Positions 1-8,189 of a DNA stretch of 37,632 nt are shown here, piece by piece. The notes beneath the pieces are model-generated. The model searched no databases, was not told the DNA's origin, and saw nothing but the letters and a program-made list of their open reading frames with translations. The position numbers were made by a program, and so were the translations under genes. Every line of letters starts with the position of its first letter. Position 1 is the first letter of the stretch. This stretch comes from Robertmurraya massiliosenegalensis JC6 (GTDB lineage Bacteria > Bacillota > Bacilli > Bacillales > Cytobacillaceae): assembly GCF_000311725.1 (NCBI RefSeq), contig NZ_HE978515.1, positions 469,480 to 507,111 of the forward strand, given 5' to 3'.

Positions 1-909
1 CAAATTATGGATCAAATCATGATTAGTCCGGAAATATATTATGAGATTAATAATTATATTAATTTTACTAACCAATATGGAGAAACGAAAACACTGATTT
101 CCTATAAATCATTGGCAGCATTAGATAAAAATTATCACTGGCAGAGAAATAATCAAAAAAAGAATTTAAACTATTTTTCAAATCAAACTCTCTATCATTT
201 ATTAAACAGATTTTATAATGAAATCGTAGAACAAAAATATAATGTTCTAGTAAAGAAAGAAAATAGATTAACACCCATACATACTCGTCATATTGCTTTT
301 GTTAATTTAATGCTACAAGGGATTCCACCAATTGAAAGAGCAAGATTAGGCGGGCATCAAACAATTACAGCACAATTTCACTACTCTTATCATATTGAAC
401 AATGGGTAGACACAGAAGTATTTAAATTAATGATCCAATATCAAAATTGGGGTGTAGAAAATAGAGTTCAAGAGGATCAGAAATCCCCTGTCTTTATCCC
501 TGAAAAAATAAAGGAGAAGGCCTACTCAGCTATCTCACCTAGTTTCAAAATGAAATTAAAAGAGGTTGGATATTGTACAGATAGACTTCAACGTTGTCAA
601 AGTAAAGAATGCATTTTATGTGATTATTGGGGTATTTCACCCGATGAATTAGAAGAAAAATCCGATGTCATTGTTAAGAAATTATTTGATAGACAAACCG
701 AAATTAAGGAAGTTGTTTCCGTACTAGAGAACATTGAAAGACAATTATTAACCAATGAATTGAGTGGATATGATCCTTCGTTTCAAATTAAACATATGAC
801 AACGATTAATCGTTTAAATGCAAAAATTAAGCAAATTTCAATGATACAAGCTAAAGTTGGCATGCTAGGAGGGAAAATTACATCGTGGGACAACGAGGAA
901 GAAATTTAA
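1..909 (+). CDS. Tyrosine recombinase, C-terminal part (Tn554 TnpB-like), cut by window start
   Basis: The frame is open from base 1, so about 302 C-terminal residues of a longer protein are seen; the first ATG at 7 is probably internal. A tyrosine-recombinase catalytic half is visible: an Arg box (IHTRHIAFVNLML, around residues 95-107), then ARLGGHQTIT and a Tyr-rich FHYSYH about 15 residues on, which would hold the nucleophile. A Cys cluster follows (YCTD..RCQSKECILCDYW), a possible zinc-binding tail. The stop overlaps the next gene by 25 bp. Two recombinases followed by a small TnpC is the Tn554 layout, so I read this as the second, TnpB-like recombinase; the first would lie to the left. 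It would cut and join DNA at the element's attachment site. The recombinase class is fairly sure; the exact subfamily is inferred. Confidence 0.8.
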   Translation, partial: QIMDQIMISPEIYYEINNYINFTNQYGETKTLISYKSLAALDKNYHWQRNNQKKNLNYFSNQTLYHLLNRFYNEIVEQKYNVLVKKENRLTPIHTRHIAFVNLMLQGIPPIERARLGGHQTITAQFHYSYHIEQWVDTEVFKLMIQYQNWGVENRVQEDQKSPVFIPEKIKEKAYSAISPSFKMKLKEVGYCTDRLQRCQSKECILCDYWGISPDELEEKSDVIVKKLFDRQTEIKEVVSVLENIERQLLTNELSGYDPSFQIKHMTTINRLNAKIKQISMIQAKVGMLGGKITSWDNEEEI

Positions 910-1580
910 CCTTATCAAAGGATCAAGTAAACGGAATAATCGGGATGTTTAAAGCTGAAAGAAAAACTTCTGGTTTGATTAAACCGATGGAAATGTTTAA
1001 ATTCACAGAAGAGTTATACAATCAAGGAAGAATTCCCTCCCTACCTTCTTATGAATTTTGGAAGAAAAAAGATCGGCTTGGAAGACAGTTGATTGAACAA
1101 AGAAATAGAATTGACACAGTAAAGTTAACCAATTCGGAAGGTAAAGAGATTACAATACCAAATGTGACTGATTTAGTTGAAAAAAAACACAAAAATAAAG
1201 AAGAGCTATTAGAAGCCCTAGTTCCATTGGAAAATCACCTAAGAAATTCAATTAATCGGGAAATTAATTTAAAAGAAAAAGTTGCAAGTTTAGAGGTGGA
1301 AATTTCCAATATAAAATTATCAAAAAAAGAGTTGCTATCAGAAAAAGAGGAACTACAAAATCTAGTGTTTGAACTTTATAGAATGATTATGAAGGAATAT
1401 AAAAGCGAAACTAAAGAATTTGCTCTATCAGCCCTACAAAATGTTTTTAAAAACCCTTTGGAAATTCTTATGCATACACAAGAAAAAAGCGATAATGATT
1501 CAAATCAAATGTTCAATGAAGAAAATATTGTTTCAATCGAAAGTAAAAAGTCCTTTAAAAATAAGTTTAGGGCTGAATAG
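885..1580 (+). CDS. TnpC-like coiled-coil transposition accessory protein
   Basis: This 231-residue protein starts with GTG inside the end of the recombinase gene; AGGAGGG at 867-873 sits 11 bases before it, so the two are translationally coupled. The N-terminal 60 residues are basic and could bind DNA. From about residue 95 to 170 there are long runs of Glu, Lys, Leu and Asn with heptad-like spacing (for example LLEALVPLENHLRNS and KKELLSEKEELQNLV), consistent with a coiled coil. No catalytic motif is seen. Tn554 carries a small third gene, tnpC, that affects the efficiency and orientation of transposition; position and character match that role although this protein is longer than the Tn554 one. 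The function is inferred from context. Confidence 0.6.
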   Translation: MGQRGRNLTLSKDQVNGIIGMFKAERKTSGLIKPMEMFKFTEELYNQGRIPSLPSYEFWKKKDRLGRQLIEQRNRIDTVKLTNSEGKEITIPNVTDLVEKKHKNKEELLEALVPLENHLRNSINREINLKEKVASLEVEISNIKLSKKELLSEKEELQNLVFELYRMIMKEYKSETKEFALSALQNVFKNPLEILMHTQEKSDNDSNQMFNEENIVSIESKKSFKNKFRAE

Positions 1581-1621
1581 AAAAGTTATGTTAATATAAA
1601 ACCTTTTAGGTGGTGTTTTAA

Positions 1622-2230
1622 ATGGATATAAAGTATCCTAATGGCAAGTCATTCATTAGGAATCAAAATAAAACTAAGCAAAATAAGATTACCAAAAAAA
1701 AGGCTTCGTATTCTAACCGAGGAATGCAATTAGAGGAAATGATAAATGAAAGTAATGAGTTCTATCTTACTCAGGATATTTGTGTTGTACATAAGAAACC
1801 TACACCCATAACAGTTGTTTCTGTAGATTATAGTCGTCGTGCTTCTACGCGGATAAATGAGGCCTATTATCAGACTCCCTCTACTCTTGATTATAGTGGC
1901 GTATATAAAAGTAAGCATCTAGATTTTGATGCAAAAGAAACAAACAACAAAACATCATTTCCACTAAGTAATTTCCATCAGCATCAAATAGAGCATATGG
2001 AGAGAGTTAAAAAACATGGTGGAATTTGCTTTGCAATATTTTATTTTAAGACCTTAGATAAGATTTTTCTTTTGGATGCAGAAGTAATCATTGAGTATTG
2101 GAAAAATCAATCTAACGGTGGAAGAAAATCAATTCCTATACAAGTATTCAATGACAAGGGGAATGAAATTAAGATTGGATATCGTCCAGCAATAGATTAT
2201 ATAAAAATTGTTGATAAATTATACTTTTAA
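1622..2230 (+). CDS. recU: RecU-family Holliday junction resolvase, complete element-borne copy
   Basis: This full-length 202-residue RecU has the family landmarks: YPNGKSF near the start, YSNRGMQLE (30-38), VHKKPTP (56-62), STLDYSGVYK, LDFDAKET, TSFPLSNFHQHQIEHM, and GYRPAIDYIKIVDKLYF at the end. RecU cleaves Holliday junctions in recombination and chromosome segregation. Relative to B. subtilis numbering, the metal-site residues D88 and K103 are present as D90 and K105, but E101 is replaced by Asp (D103). The gene begins 41 bp after tnpC in the same direction, with AGGTGG before the ATG. It is clearly diverged from the native recU remnant at 8577-8966. I infer that it replaces the native gene broken by the element. 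Confidence 0.93.
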   Translation: MDIKYPNGKSFIRNQNKTKQNKITKKKASYSNRGMQLEEMINESNEFYLTQDICVVHKKPTPITVVSVDYSRRASTRINEAYYQTPSTLDYSGVYKSKHLDFDAKETNNKTSFPLSNFHQHQIEHMERVKKHGGICFAIFYFKTLDKIFLLDAEVIIEYWKNQSNGGRKSIPIQVFNDKGNEIKIGYRPAIDYIKIVDKLYF

Positions 2231-2296
2231 AATTCTAACAACTATAACATCTTAATATAGCACTTTTCACTTTTTAGTTTTATAAATATAAGCTCA

Positions 2297-2343
2297 CCTA
2301 ACCCATTGAATACTTTCACATTAAAAATATTTGATGGGTTAGG
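2297..2343. repeat. Inverted repeat, possible weak terminator after recU
   Basis: CCTAACCCAT at 2297-2306 pairs perfectly with ATGGGTTAGG at 2334-2343 around a 27-base AT-rich loop. No T-run follows directly, so termination is uncertain. It lies 66 bp after the element recU stop. Confidence 0.45.
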
Positions 2344-2382
2344 CTTAGGCTATATAAAATTTATACTTAGGTAAATCTTATT

Positions 2383-2508
2383 TCAAATACTCATATTTCT
2401 TGCTATACTAATCGGTATTGGAATGTTGCGCAATTTTGCTCTTTGTTGATTCTCAAAATTATTTTCTATATCTGTTATTGCCAAAAAGATTGAAGTGATA
2501 AATGGCAT
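2383..2508 (-). CDS. Possible 41-residue ORF or gene remnant
   Basis: The minus strand encodes a 41-residue frame (MPFITSIFLAITDIENN to SIARNMSI). The frame stays open about 40 bases upstream of the ATG. No convincing ribosome site precedes it. The composition looks protein-like, but I do not recognise it; it may be the tail of a decayed gene. Function unknown. Confidence 0.22.
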   Translation of the reverse strand: MPFITSIFLAITDIENNFENQQRAKLRNIPIPISIARNMSI

Positions 2509-2628
2509 GTCATTCTTTGATAAATTCTTTGCTATTAAAAGAAAAAAACTATGTCAAGGATAATTACATTTCAGTGGCCCTAATTACCCATAAGTAAGGT
2601 TGTCCAATTTTAGACATTTTTACAATAA

Positions 2629-3000
2629 TTAGTTATTAAACTTAATCTTAACAACGTCTGGTTCTCTTTTTTGCCTAATTAGGATAACATTAGCTTCATA
2701 ATCATTTTCCCATTCTACAGATAAATCATCAGGTAGTTTAGTTTTCATAATTGATTTATCATCATAGTTAATTCTAAGGGTTGGGTCAGGAAATTCATCT
2801 ATCCTAACAATTTCAATTGTATTTATGTTATTAGGAGAATGACTGACCATCAACTGAGTTTCTTCAGGATATGAAAAATATAACCAAACCGGTACTAAAA
2901 CAACTACAAGCACTAGAATAACTATCCCAAAAAAACAGCCAATTCCTGTAAAAAGTTTAGCTTTTTGCTTATTTAAGATGTAATCGTCTTCTCCATTCAT
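2629..3000 (-). CDS. Small membrane-anchored hypothetical protein
   Basis: An ATG at 3021 has no ribosome site. The ATG at 3000 (MNGEDDYILN) is preceded by AAGGGAAG at good spacing, giving 123 residues, and I prefer it. After a short charged N-terminus there is one strong membrane segment (about residues 19-42, GIGCFFGIVILVLVVVLVPV). The remaining 80 residues are likely extracytoplasmic, polar and beta-rich, with SPNNINTIEIVRID and a basic-acidic tail. No lipobox or catalytic motif is seen. The layout resembles small Bacillus proteins with a DUF5412-type outer domain, but I am not certain of that family. It is transcribed against the rest of the cargo, so it is probably an independent unit. 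Confidence 0.6.
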   Translation of the reverse strand: MNGEDDYILNKQKAKLFTGIGCFFGIVILVLVVVLVPVWLYFSYPEETQLMVSHSPNNINTIEIVRIDEFPDPTLRINYDDKSIMKTKLPDDLSVEWENDYEANVILIRQKREPDVVKIKFNN

Positions 3001-3129
3001 TTTATCTTCCCTTCTTTTCATTAAGCTTGTTTATACTTATATAGCAATTTTAAACACTTAATTCTTATTACAATCGCGCAATAAGCCAGCCTCTTATATA
3101 TCCAATTATTTAAAAAAGTATGTAGCTAC

Positions 3130-3189
3130 ACTTTCAAGCCTTGAATAAATGAATGTTAATGTGTATTCATTTATTCAAGGCTTGAAAGT
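3130..3189. repeat. Perfect 24-bp inverted repeat
   Basis: The arms 3130-3153 and 3166-3189 are exact reverse complements, beginning ACTTTCAAGCCTTG, around a 12-base centre. RNA from either strand would form a 24-bp stem. No T-run of terminator length follows on the plus strand. It could be a bidirectional terminator variant, a small transposon scar or a protein site. Confidence 0.75.
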
Positions 3190-3568
3190 TTCTCCAACTT
3201 TATATTACTTCAAATACCTATGAAAATATACATCCAAATTATCATTACTGCTGATTTTCTTAATTATTATTCATTAACGTACTTCTAATAAGTCCCCTTG
3301 TATTTCCCTTTTTCTCTTCAATAATCTTATTTGTTTCAGTTAGATTCTATATGATTAATAATTTTTTTACACTTTTTTATTTCCACCATACCGTTTTAAG
3401 TTTAAGACCTCCTTATAAAGAATGATTTCTTGAAAAAAGCCACACTGCGATGCCCAAAAGATTTAAATTTAAACGCAACAGGATGTTTGTTAAGGTCAAA
3501 CATACAGTTTTGTCTGTTTTGGTACAAGTACCCTTCCAGATTTTATCATTATTAATATACTTTACTAA

Positions 3569-3609
3569 TGTCTATTGAAGAGCCAATAATTCTTTTCAAT
3601 CAATAGACA
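3569..3609. repeat. Inverted repeat in the leader of the wall-binding gene pair
   Basis: TGTCTATTGA at 3569-3578 pairs with TCAATAGACA at 3600-3609. The right arm ends 15 bases before the ribosome site at 3625. It could be an operator or a leader hairpin controlling the two following genes. Confidence 0.5.
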
Positions 3610-3641
3610 ACACTATAAAAAAATAAGGAAGGATGAACAGT

Positions 3642-4199
3642 ATGCCAGTATGTATTAACCGAAGTGGTAGAGCAGTACCTGTTTATGATTATTATGATGT
3701 GACAAAACAAATCGGGACAATCTATAACCTAGAACTATTTGGTTTTGCACCGGGTTGGGGAGGAGATGGAGTATTTGATTTTATTGTATTTAGGAACCCT
3801 AGTGGAAATGTAGTACAGGGTTGTTTAAATACCAACGAATACAATTATCCTAGCAGCGTATACACCACCGCTTACCAATCAAGGTATCGATATGGAACTG
3901 TAACACTTGGAGGAACCACATACAATACTTTTAAAATGACGCGTACAGTAAGCGTTTATCGGACAGATGGTAGCCGTTGGGGAAGTGTTGCAGCAGGACA
4001 GTATGTTGCTACGAACTCTACAGCGAATGGTAGTTCAAGGCCAGATTGGCAATTAATCCACTATGTTCGTAGTACAAGTGGACAATGGGTCAGGGTAACA
4101 AGTGGAACTAATACAAATTATGGATTTGTAAATATTGGACTAGATAAAGGATCGATGTACAACACAATTTCTATGGATGGACTATGGATAAATAATTAA
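3642..4199 (+). CDS. SH3-like/beta-rich protein, probable wall-binding partner
   Basis: The ATG at 3642 (MPVCINRSGRAVPVYDYYD) is preceded by AAGGAAGG at 3625-3632 with 9-base spacing; the in-frame ATG at 3633 overlaps that site and is unlikely. The product is 185 residues, rich in Tyr, Gly, Ser, Thr and Asn. It seems to be made of beta-strand segments, with a C-terminal half that looks SH3-like (VSVYRTDGSRWGSVAAGQYVAT, then WVRVTSG..YGFVNIGLD). No signal peptide or membrane segment is present. It lies 65 bp upstream of the large peptidoglycan-binding/DUF1906 gene in the same direction, suggesting that the two act together outside the cell or in lysis. I do not recognise a named family. Confidence 0.7.
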   Translation: MPVCINRSGRAVPVYDYYDVTKQIGTIYNLELFGFAPGWGGDGVFDFIVFRNPSGNVVQGCLNTNEYNYPSSVYTTAYQSRYRYGTVTLGGTTYNTFKMTRTVSVYRTDGSRWGSVAAGQYVATNSTANGSSRPDWQLIHYVRSTSGQWVRVTSGTNTNYGFVNIGLDKGSMYNTISMDGLWINN

Positions 4200-4264
4200 G
4201 TAATTTCTTCAAAGATATAACTGAATTATTTACTTTAAAGTAAATGAAAGGGAGGAAGATAAAG

Positions 4265-6610
4265 ATGGATGAGATGGTATTAGCAGTACAAGAATGGGTT
4301 AATGAAAAGTACGGTGATCATCCCGGATCCAGCAGAATTCCTGAAAATGGTAAAACAGGTTGGTCTACTGTGTACGCATTAACGCGTGCATTACAAATTG
4401 AATTAGGTATAACTAACACAGCTAATAATTTCGGACCTTCCACTGAAGCCGCATATAAAGCGTTTGGCGAAATGTCCTTTGACAATGTACCTAATACAGA
4501 ACAAGGAAGAAATATCGTTAAAATTCTTCAGGGAGCATGTTGGTGTAAAGGCTATAATCCCGGAGCGTTTAATGGCATTTTTGGTCCAGCTACCGAACGT
4601 GCAGTTATAAAGTTACAACAAGACGCAGGACTGCCTCAACAAGATGGAGTAGTATATGTACACGTCTTCAAAGCCTTCTTAACAATGGATGCATATGTAC
4701 TAACTTCTGGTGGAGATCCACAAATAAGAGAGATTCAGAGAACATTAAATAATAAATACTATCAATACTCAGGAGTTCAACCATGTGATGGTCATTATCA
4801 AAGACAAACAAACCGAGCGTTAATTTATGCTTTACAAACTGAAATCGGCATCCCTGCACACCAACAAACAGGAACTGTTGGACCTGCGACGAGAGCAGGA
4901 TTGCCTAATTTAACCATCGGTTCAAGTCAAAGTAATTTTGTTAGGTTATTAAAATATGCAATTGTTTTTAACGGATACACTCTAAGTAATATTAATGGAA
5001 CCTTTGATAATGAGTTGAGTAATGTTTTACGAGAATTCCAATCTTTTACTCTTTTAAACCAAAGTGGTAAAGCTGATTATCAAACATGGATGTCATTATT
5101 AGTTAGCACAGGTGATCCAAATCGAAAAGGTACAGCATGTGATGGGATAACACAAGTTACTTCTGCAAAAGCACAGACACTTGTTAATGAAGGTTATGTA
5201 ATTATTGGTCGGTATCTAACTAACGTTCCGGGTGGCTTAAATAAACGAATACAACCGGGCGAACTACAGACTATTTTTAACGCTGGACTGTCTGTGTACC
5301 CCATATTTCAGGAAAGTCATGCAAATGCGAGTAACTTTTCTCGTAATCAAGGATATGAGGATTATCAGAAAGCCTTTAGAGCAGCCGCATCCTATGGTTT
5401 TCCTAAAGGAACAACAATTTATTTTGCAGTAGACTTCGATGTATTAGGTCACGAAATTTCTAATGCCATAATTCCCCACTTTATAGGTTTAAATGAAGCA
5501 AAAAATGATATGGGGAACCAATATAACATTGGAATCTACGGGCCACGTAATGCGTGCATTCAAGTATCCAATAGGGGATTAGCTGATTATAGTTTTGTTA
5601 GTGGACTTTCTACAGGTTTTAGTGGGAATTTAGGCTATCCTTTACCAGACAATTGGGCTTTTGATCAAATATCAACTATTACAATCGGATCAGGTTCGGG
5701 AGTGATAAATATCGATAATAATATAAATTCTGGTAGGGATTCAGGTGCTTCTTTTATTGATGATAGTGTTGAAGTCCCAAGCGAATTACCAGAAGACCCG
5801 AACAATTTGTCTTACAATGAATTTAAAATTATTGCATTAGGTGCTTCCAAATACGCTAACGAAGAAGGTAACTCTAATATTGATGATTTGAATTATAATA
5901 TAAGTGGTTATTATAGGAAGGGTGTATATACTGGTCCACGATGGGCAGCTTTAGCTGGTTTTTATCCATTATTCTTCGAGTTATATTTAGAGAATTTAGT
6001 TGGTCAACCCCTAGACCCTTTCATCGACTTAATTGACCCAATCGAAAATCATCCTATTGGCGTTCAGCATATGTTTGCTGTTGTGAATAGTTACTATGGT
6101 AACTTTAAAGACTCTGTTGAAATTACAGATATAACTGGCTGGGCAGGTGACTTAATTACAATGGCAAGAAATGTAGTTATGTACAGAGATCAATATGAAG
6201 GAAGCTTAATTGATCAAACGTATGCAGCAGCTTACGATTTAATAGGCATGGTTGAAAATGAACCTTTTGATGATTTACTATTTGATTTGGATGACTTATT
6301 AGGTGATGTTGATGCATATAACATTGCTTACGAAGCCAAAAAACTAAATGTGAGTATTGCAGAAATTTTCCCAAGTTACTATACACTAGGATTAGTAAAT
6401 ACTCGTTTTACTAGGTTTTTCAATCAACGTTTTAATGGTGATAGAGCAAAATTATTAATTGACGTTGTAGAAGTTATGACAGGCGGTATAGAGTATGCAA
6501 TTGTTAGAGAAGAACTAATCGGAGATTTAAATCTTAGTGAAGGTGAATTAGAAGCAATCGCTGTAGCTTTTTATAATAAAATCCTGTATTACGTCGATCA
6601 AGGTAAGTAA
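4265..6610 (+). CDS. Peptidoglycan-binding protein with DUF1906 (Rv2525c-like, GH25-type fold) domain
   Basis: The start is ATG 4265 (MDEMVLAVQEW) behind AAAGGGAGG at 4247-4255; the upstream ATG at 4244 has no site. The 781-residue product has several peptidoglycan-binding-like helical repeats in the first 290 residues, each with a G.FGPATE..., GTVGPATR or GTFDNEL signature. A DUF1906 domain spans about 288-500, from CDGITQVTSAKAQTLVNEGY through FPKGTTIYFAVDFD, IGIYGPRNAC and WAFDQIS. Family knowledge links this fold to lysozyme-like TIM barrels. The C-terminal 260 residues form another domain with GWAGDL, FDLDDLLGDVDAYNIAY and RFTRFFNQRF; I cannot name it. There is no signal peptide, so export would need a non-classical route, lysis or a partner. 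It is cargo of the recU-targeted element. Confidence 0.85.
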   Translation: MDEMVLAVQEWVNEKYGDHPGSSRIPENGKTGWSTVYALTRALQIELGITNTANNFGPSTEAAYKAFGEMSFDNVPNTEQGRNIVKILQGACWCKGYNPGAFNGIFGPATERAVIKLQQDAGLPQQDGVVYVHVFKAFLTMDAYVLTSGGDPQIREIQRTLNNKYYQYSGVQPCDGHYQRQTNRALIYALQTEIGIPAHQQTGTVGPATRAGLPNLTIGSSQSNFVRLLKYAIVFNGYTLSNINGTFDNELSNVLREFQSFTLLNQSGKADYQTWMSLLVSTGDPNRKGTACDGITQVTSAKAQTLVNEGYVIIGRYLTNVPGGLNKRIQPGELQTIFNAGLSVYPIFQESHANASNFSRNQGYEDYQKAFRAAASYGFPKGTTIYFAVDFDVLGHEISNAIIPHFIGLNEAKNDMGNQYNIGIYGPRNACIQVSNRGLADYSFVSGLSTGFSGNLGYPLPDNWAFDQISTITIGSGSGVINIDNNINSGRDSGASFIDDSVEVPSELPEDPNNLSYNEFKIIALGASKYANEEGNSNIDDLNYNISGYYRKGVYTGPRWAALAGFYPLFFELYLENLVGQPLDPFIDLIDPIENHPIGVQHMFAVVNSYYGNFKDSVEITDITGWAGDLITMARNVVMYRDQYEGSLIDQTYAAAYDLIGMVENEPFDDLLFDLDDLLGDVDAYNIAYEAKKLNVSIAEIFPSYYTLGLVNTRFTRFFNQRFNGDRAKLLIDVVEVMTGGIEYAIVREELIGDLNLSEGELEAIAVAFYNKILYYVDQGK

Positions 6611-6931
6611 AATAAAATGGTTATGACAAAACTCTATTAAAATAAATACTCGCATGAATTCAAAGTTCCTTTATTTTATGCGATTTTTTGATAAATGGTT
6701 CTCAATATTATCACTTATGTCCCAGCCATTAGAGAATAAATACTAAATCAATATTAAGTTTCAATTGTTTAAAACACCGAATCTCAAACTATCAATAAAT
6801 TTAATTGCCCTGATTTTTGGAAGTTTTTAGACTTTCTTCTTCCCCATTGTTACAATACCAATTATCCTGTATATTTAAATCAGCTATATTTGTAATCTAT
6901 ATAAACTAATGATTGAAAAGGGTTGATACCA
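6611..6931. other. AT-rich spacer with a possible terminator
   Basis: No gene is seen. The terminator-like hairpin at 6650-6690 is listed separately. The rest is AT-rich and presumably holds the promoter of the next gene, but no clear consensus is visible. Confidence 0.45.
6650..6690 (+). terminator. Possible rho-independent terminator
   Basis: TCGCAT (6650-6655) pairs with ATGCGA (6678-6683), followed directly by a run of six T. The stem is short and the loop long (22 bases), so strength is uncertain. It lies 40 bp after the DUF1906 gene. Confidence 0.45.
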
Positions 6932-7567
6932 ATGAAAACCAAAATGAAACTAATTATATCTTTACTCGTTTTTATTTCTATTCTTATTGTTTTCATAATA
7001 ATGTATCAAAAACCGAACGGACAAACAGATGTTATAAAAAGCAATGACGAAATAGCGGAAATAAAAACTGAAAAAAATAAAGAAGTTCCAAACGATGAAG
7101 ATAAACAAGTAAGTATCAATGATGATGCCGATAATTTAACCGAAATTGAAAATCCTGAAAAAAAACAAAATGAAAGAATATCGCTATTTATTTCAAAATA
7201 CCATGAAAGCTTAAATGAAATAACTTCTTATGATAAATACGAAAATATAGATTGGCTTGGTATGAAGTCAATAAAGGAAAATATGTCAAATGAAATTAAA
7301 AATTTGTTAAACAATCAAGATTCCTACCCACCATCTATGGAATTAGATTTAGAACGCATTTTGCAATTAGCCGAAATCAGCTTAGATAACCAAGACCCAA
7401 ACTCCGTTATATATATCCACCGAATCCTTCATGATTTAGATGTTGAGTATAATGACTATACACCTAATAATAAATTTGGTTTTTCCAACTACGATGGAGG
7501 GGGAGAAAATCAATTAACTGTTTCAAATTATATTAAAGAACACAAAAAGCCAGAAGATACTTACTAA
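6932..7567 (+). CDS. Membrane-anchored acidic hypothetical protein
   Basis: The ATG at 6932 (MKTKMKLIISLLVF) has GAAAAGGG about 10 bases upstream; an in-frame TTG at 6923 is less likely. The product is 211 residues: a short Lys-rich N-terminus, one membrane segment (about 7-26, LIISLLVFISILIVFIIMYQ), a polar linker rich in Glu, Asp, Asn and Lys to about residue 85, then a helical outer region (ISLFISKYHESLNEIT, LDLERILQLAEISLDN) and a tail with FSNYDGGGENQLTVSNYI. No lipobox is seen. The stop codon lies inside a strong terminator stem. I do not recognise the family; the layout suggests an extracytoplasmic protein tethered to the membrane, perhaps working with the wall-binding proteins before it. 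Confidence 0.65.
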   Translation: MKTKMKLIISLLVFISILIVFIIMYQKPNGQTDVIKSNDEIAEIKTEKNKEVPNDEDKQVSINDDADNLTEIENPEKKQNERISLFISKYHESLNEITSYDKYENIDWLGMKSIKENMSNEIKNLLNNQDSYPPSMELDLERILQLAEISLDNQDPNSVIYIHRILHDLDVEYNDYTPNNKFGFSNYDGGGENQLTVSNYIKEHKKPEDTY

Positions 7568-7585
7568 GTATCTTCTGGCTTTTTT
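7544..7585 (+). terminator. Strong bidirectional terminator overlapping the stop codon
   Basis: A 20-bp perfect stem (7544-7563 with 7565-7584) carries GCCAGAAGATAC and its complement, flanked by A5 on the left and T5 on the right. It includes the last codons and stop of the preceding gene and could stop transcription from either side. Confidence 0.9.
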
Positions 7586-7780
7586 AAACAATACAAAAGC
7601 TAGTTTGCCAATGACTTACATATAATGGCCCTTATTTTAATATCTCCCATCACTTCTACTGTATCAGCTAATTTTATTTCCCCAAAAAAATCTTTTTAAA
7701 AATTCATTGTTATGAATTACTTTATTTAGCAAGAATAAGTCAGCCAAACAAGGATTACCAAAATCTTTATCTAAAAATGT
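7586..7780. other. Short AT-rich spacer
   Basis: Nothing recognisable is seen between the terminator and the 3' end of the minus-strand zinc-ribbon gene. Confidence 0.4.
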
Positions 7781-7978
7781 TTATTCAAATTCCGATAACT
7801 CTTCAAAGTGATTCTCTGGCGGGTTATTTGAAAAAGAACGTTTAGCGTACTCTAATCCACCATCTACAGTAACCTTTCCACATTTGCATCTTTTAAAATC
7901 ATACAGACTTCTTGATTCTATAACATCACCACAGTACTTACATCTAATCATATTCCTTTTTAGCTTTTTCTCAAACAT
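7781..7978 (-). CDS. Small zinc-ribbon protein
   Basis: This is a 65-residue protein starting MFEKKLKRNMIRCKYCGDVIESRSLYDF and continuing KRCKCGKVTVDGGLEY. Two CxxC/CxC-type knuckles (CKYC at about 13-16 and CKC at about 31-33) suggest a four-Cys zinc ribbon. AGGAG lies about 7 bases before the ATG, supporting translation. Similar short proteins with RCKYCGDVIES...CKCGKV...DGG are common in Bacillus genomes and mobile elements (a DUF7695-type family, from memory), with no known function. It is on the minus strand and probably independent of the genes before it. The tail is acidic (FEELSEFE). Confidence 0.7.
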   Translation of the reverse strand: MFEKKLKRNMIRCKYCGDVIESRSLYDFKRCKCGKVTVDGGLEYAKRSFSNNPPENHFEELSEFE

Positions 7979-8155
7979 CTTTCTCTCCTTTTACATTTCC
8001 AATCAATAACTGGGATAACTGGTTTTTTTCGGGAAATTCTTCTTCCAAACACTAAAGCAGGATTGATGAACTATTCACAGCCTTTGTAATCCCGAACAGA
8101 TGTTCTCTACTATTTTAATGCTCCTACCTATTACCAACGCTTCTTCTGTACTCAA

Positions 8156-8184
8156 TTAAATGCTGGATACAAATGTGATATAAT
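8156..8184 (+). promoter_or_regulatory. Extended -10 promoter near the element right end
   Basis: TATAAT at 8179-8184 is preceded by TG with one base between (TGATATAAT), an extended -10. A weak -35, TTAAAT, lies at 8156-8161 with a 17-base spacer. It points toward the hairpin tract, the recU remnant and ponA. Confidence 0.5.
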
Positions 8185-8189
8185 AACTA

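Larger units (their letters stand above)
2231..2628. other. AT-rich spacer after element recU
   Basis: No confident gene is seen. The stretch holds a 10-bp inverted repeat at 2297-2343 and a short minus-strand reading frame at 2383-2508, both listed separately. The rest is AT-rich and without clear signals. Confidence 0.5.
3001..3632. other. 632-bp noncoding stretch with inverted repeats
   Basis: No gene is seen. It contains a long perfect inverted repeat at 3130-3189, a second at 3569-3609 just before the next ribosome site, and a short palindrome GGTACAAGTACC near 3520. The promoter for the pair of wall-binding genes downstream is probably here, but no consensus -35/-10 pair stands out. 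Confidence 0.5.
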
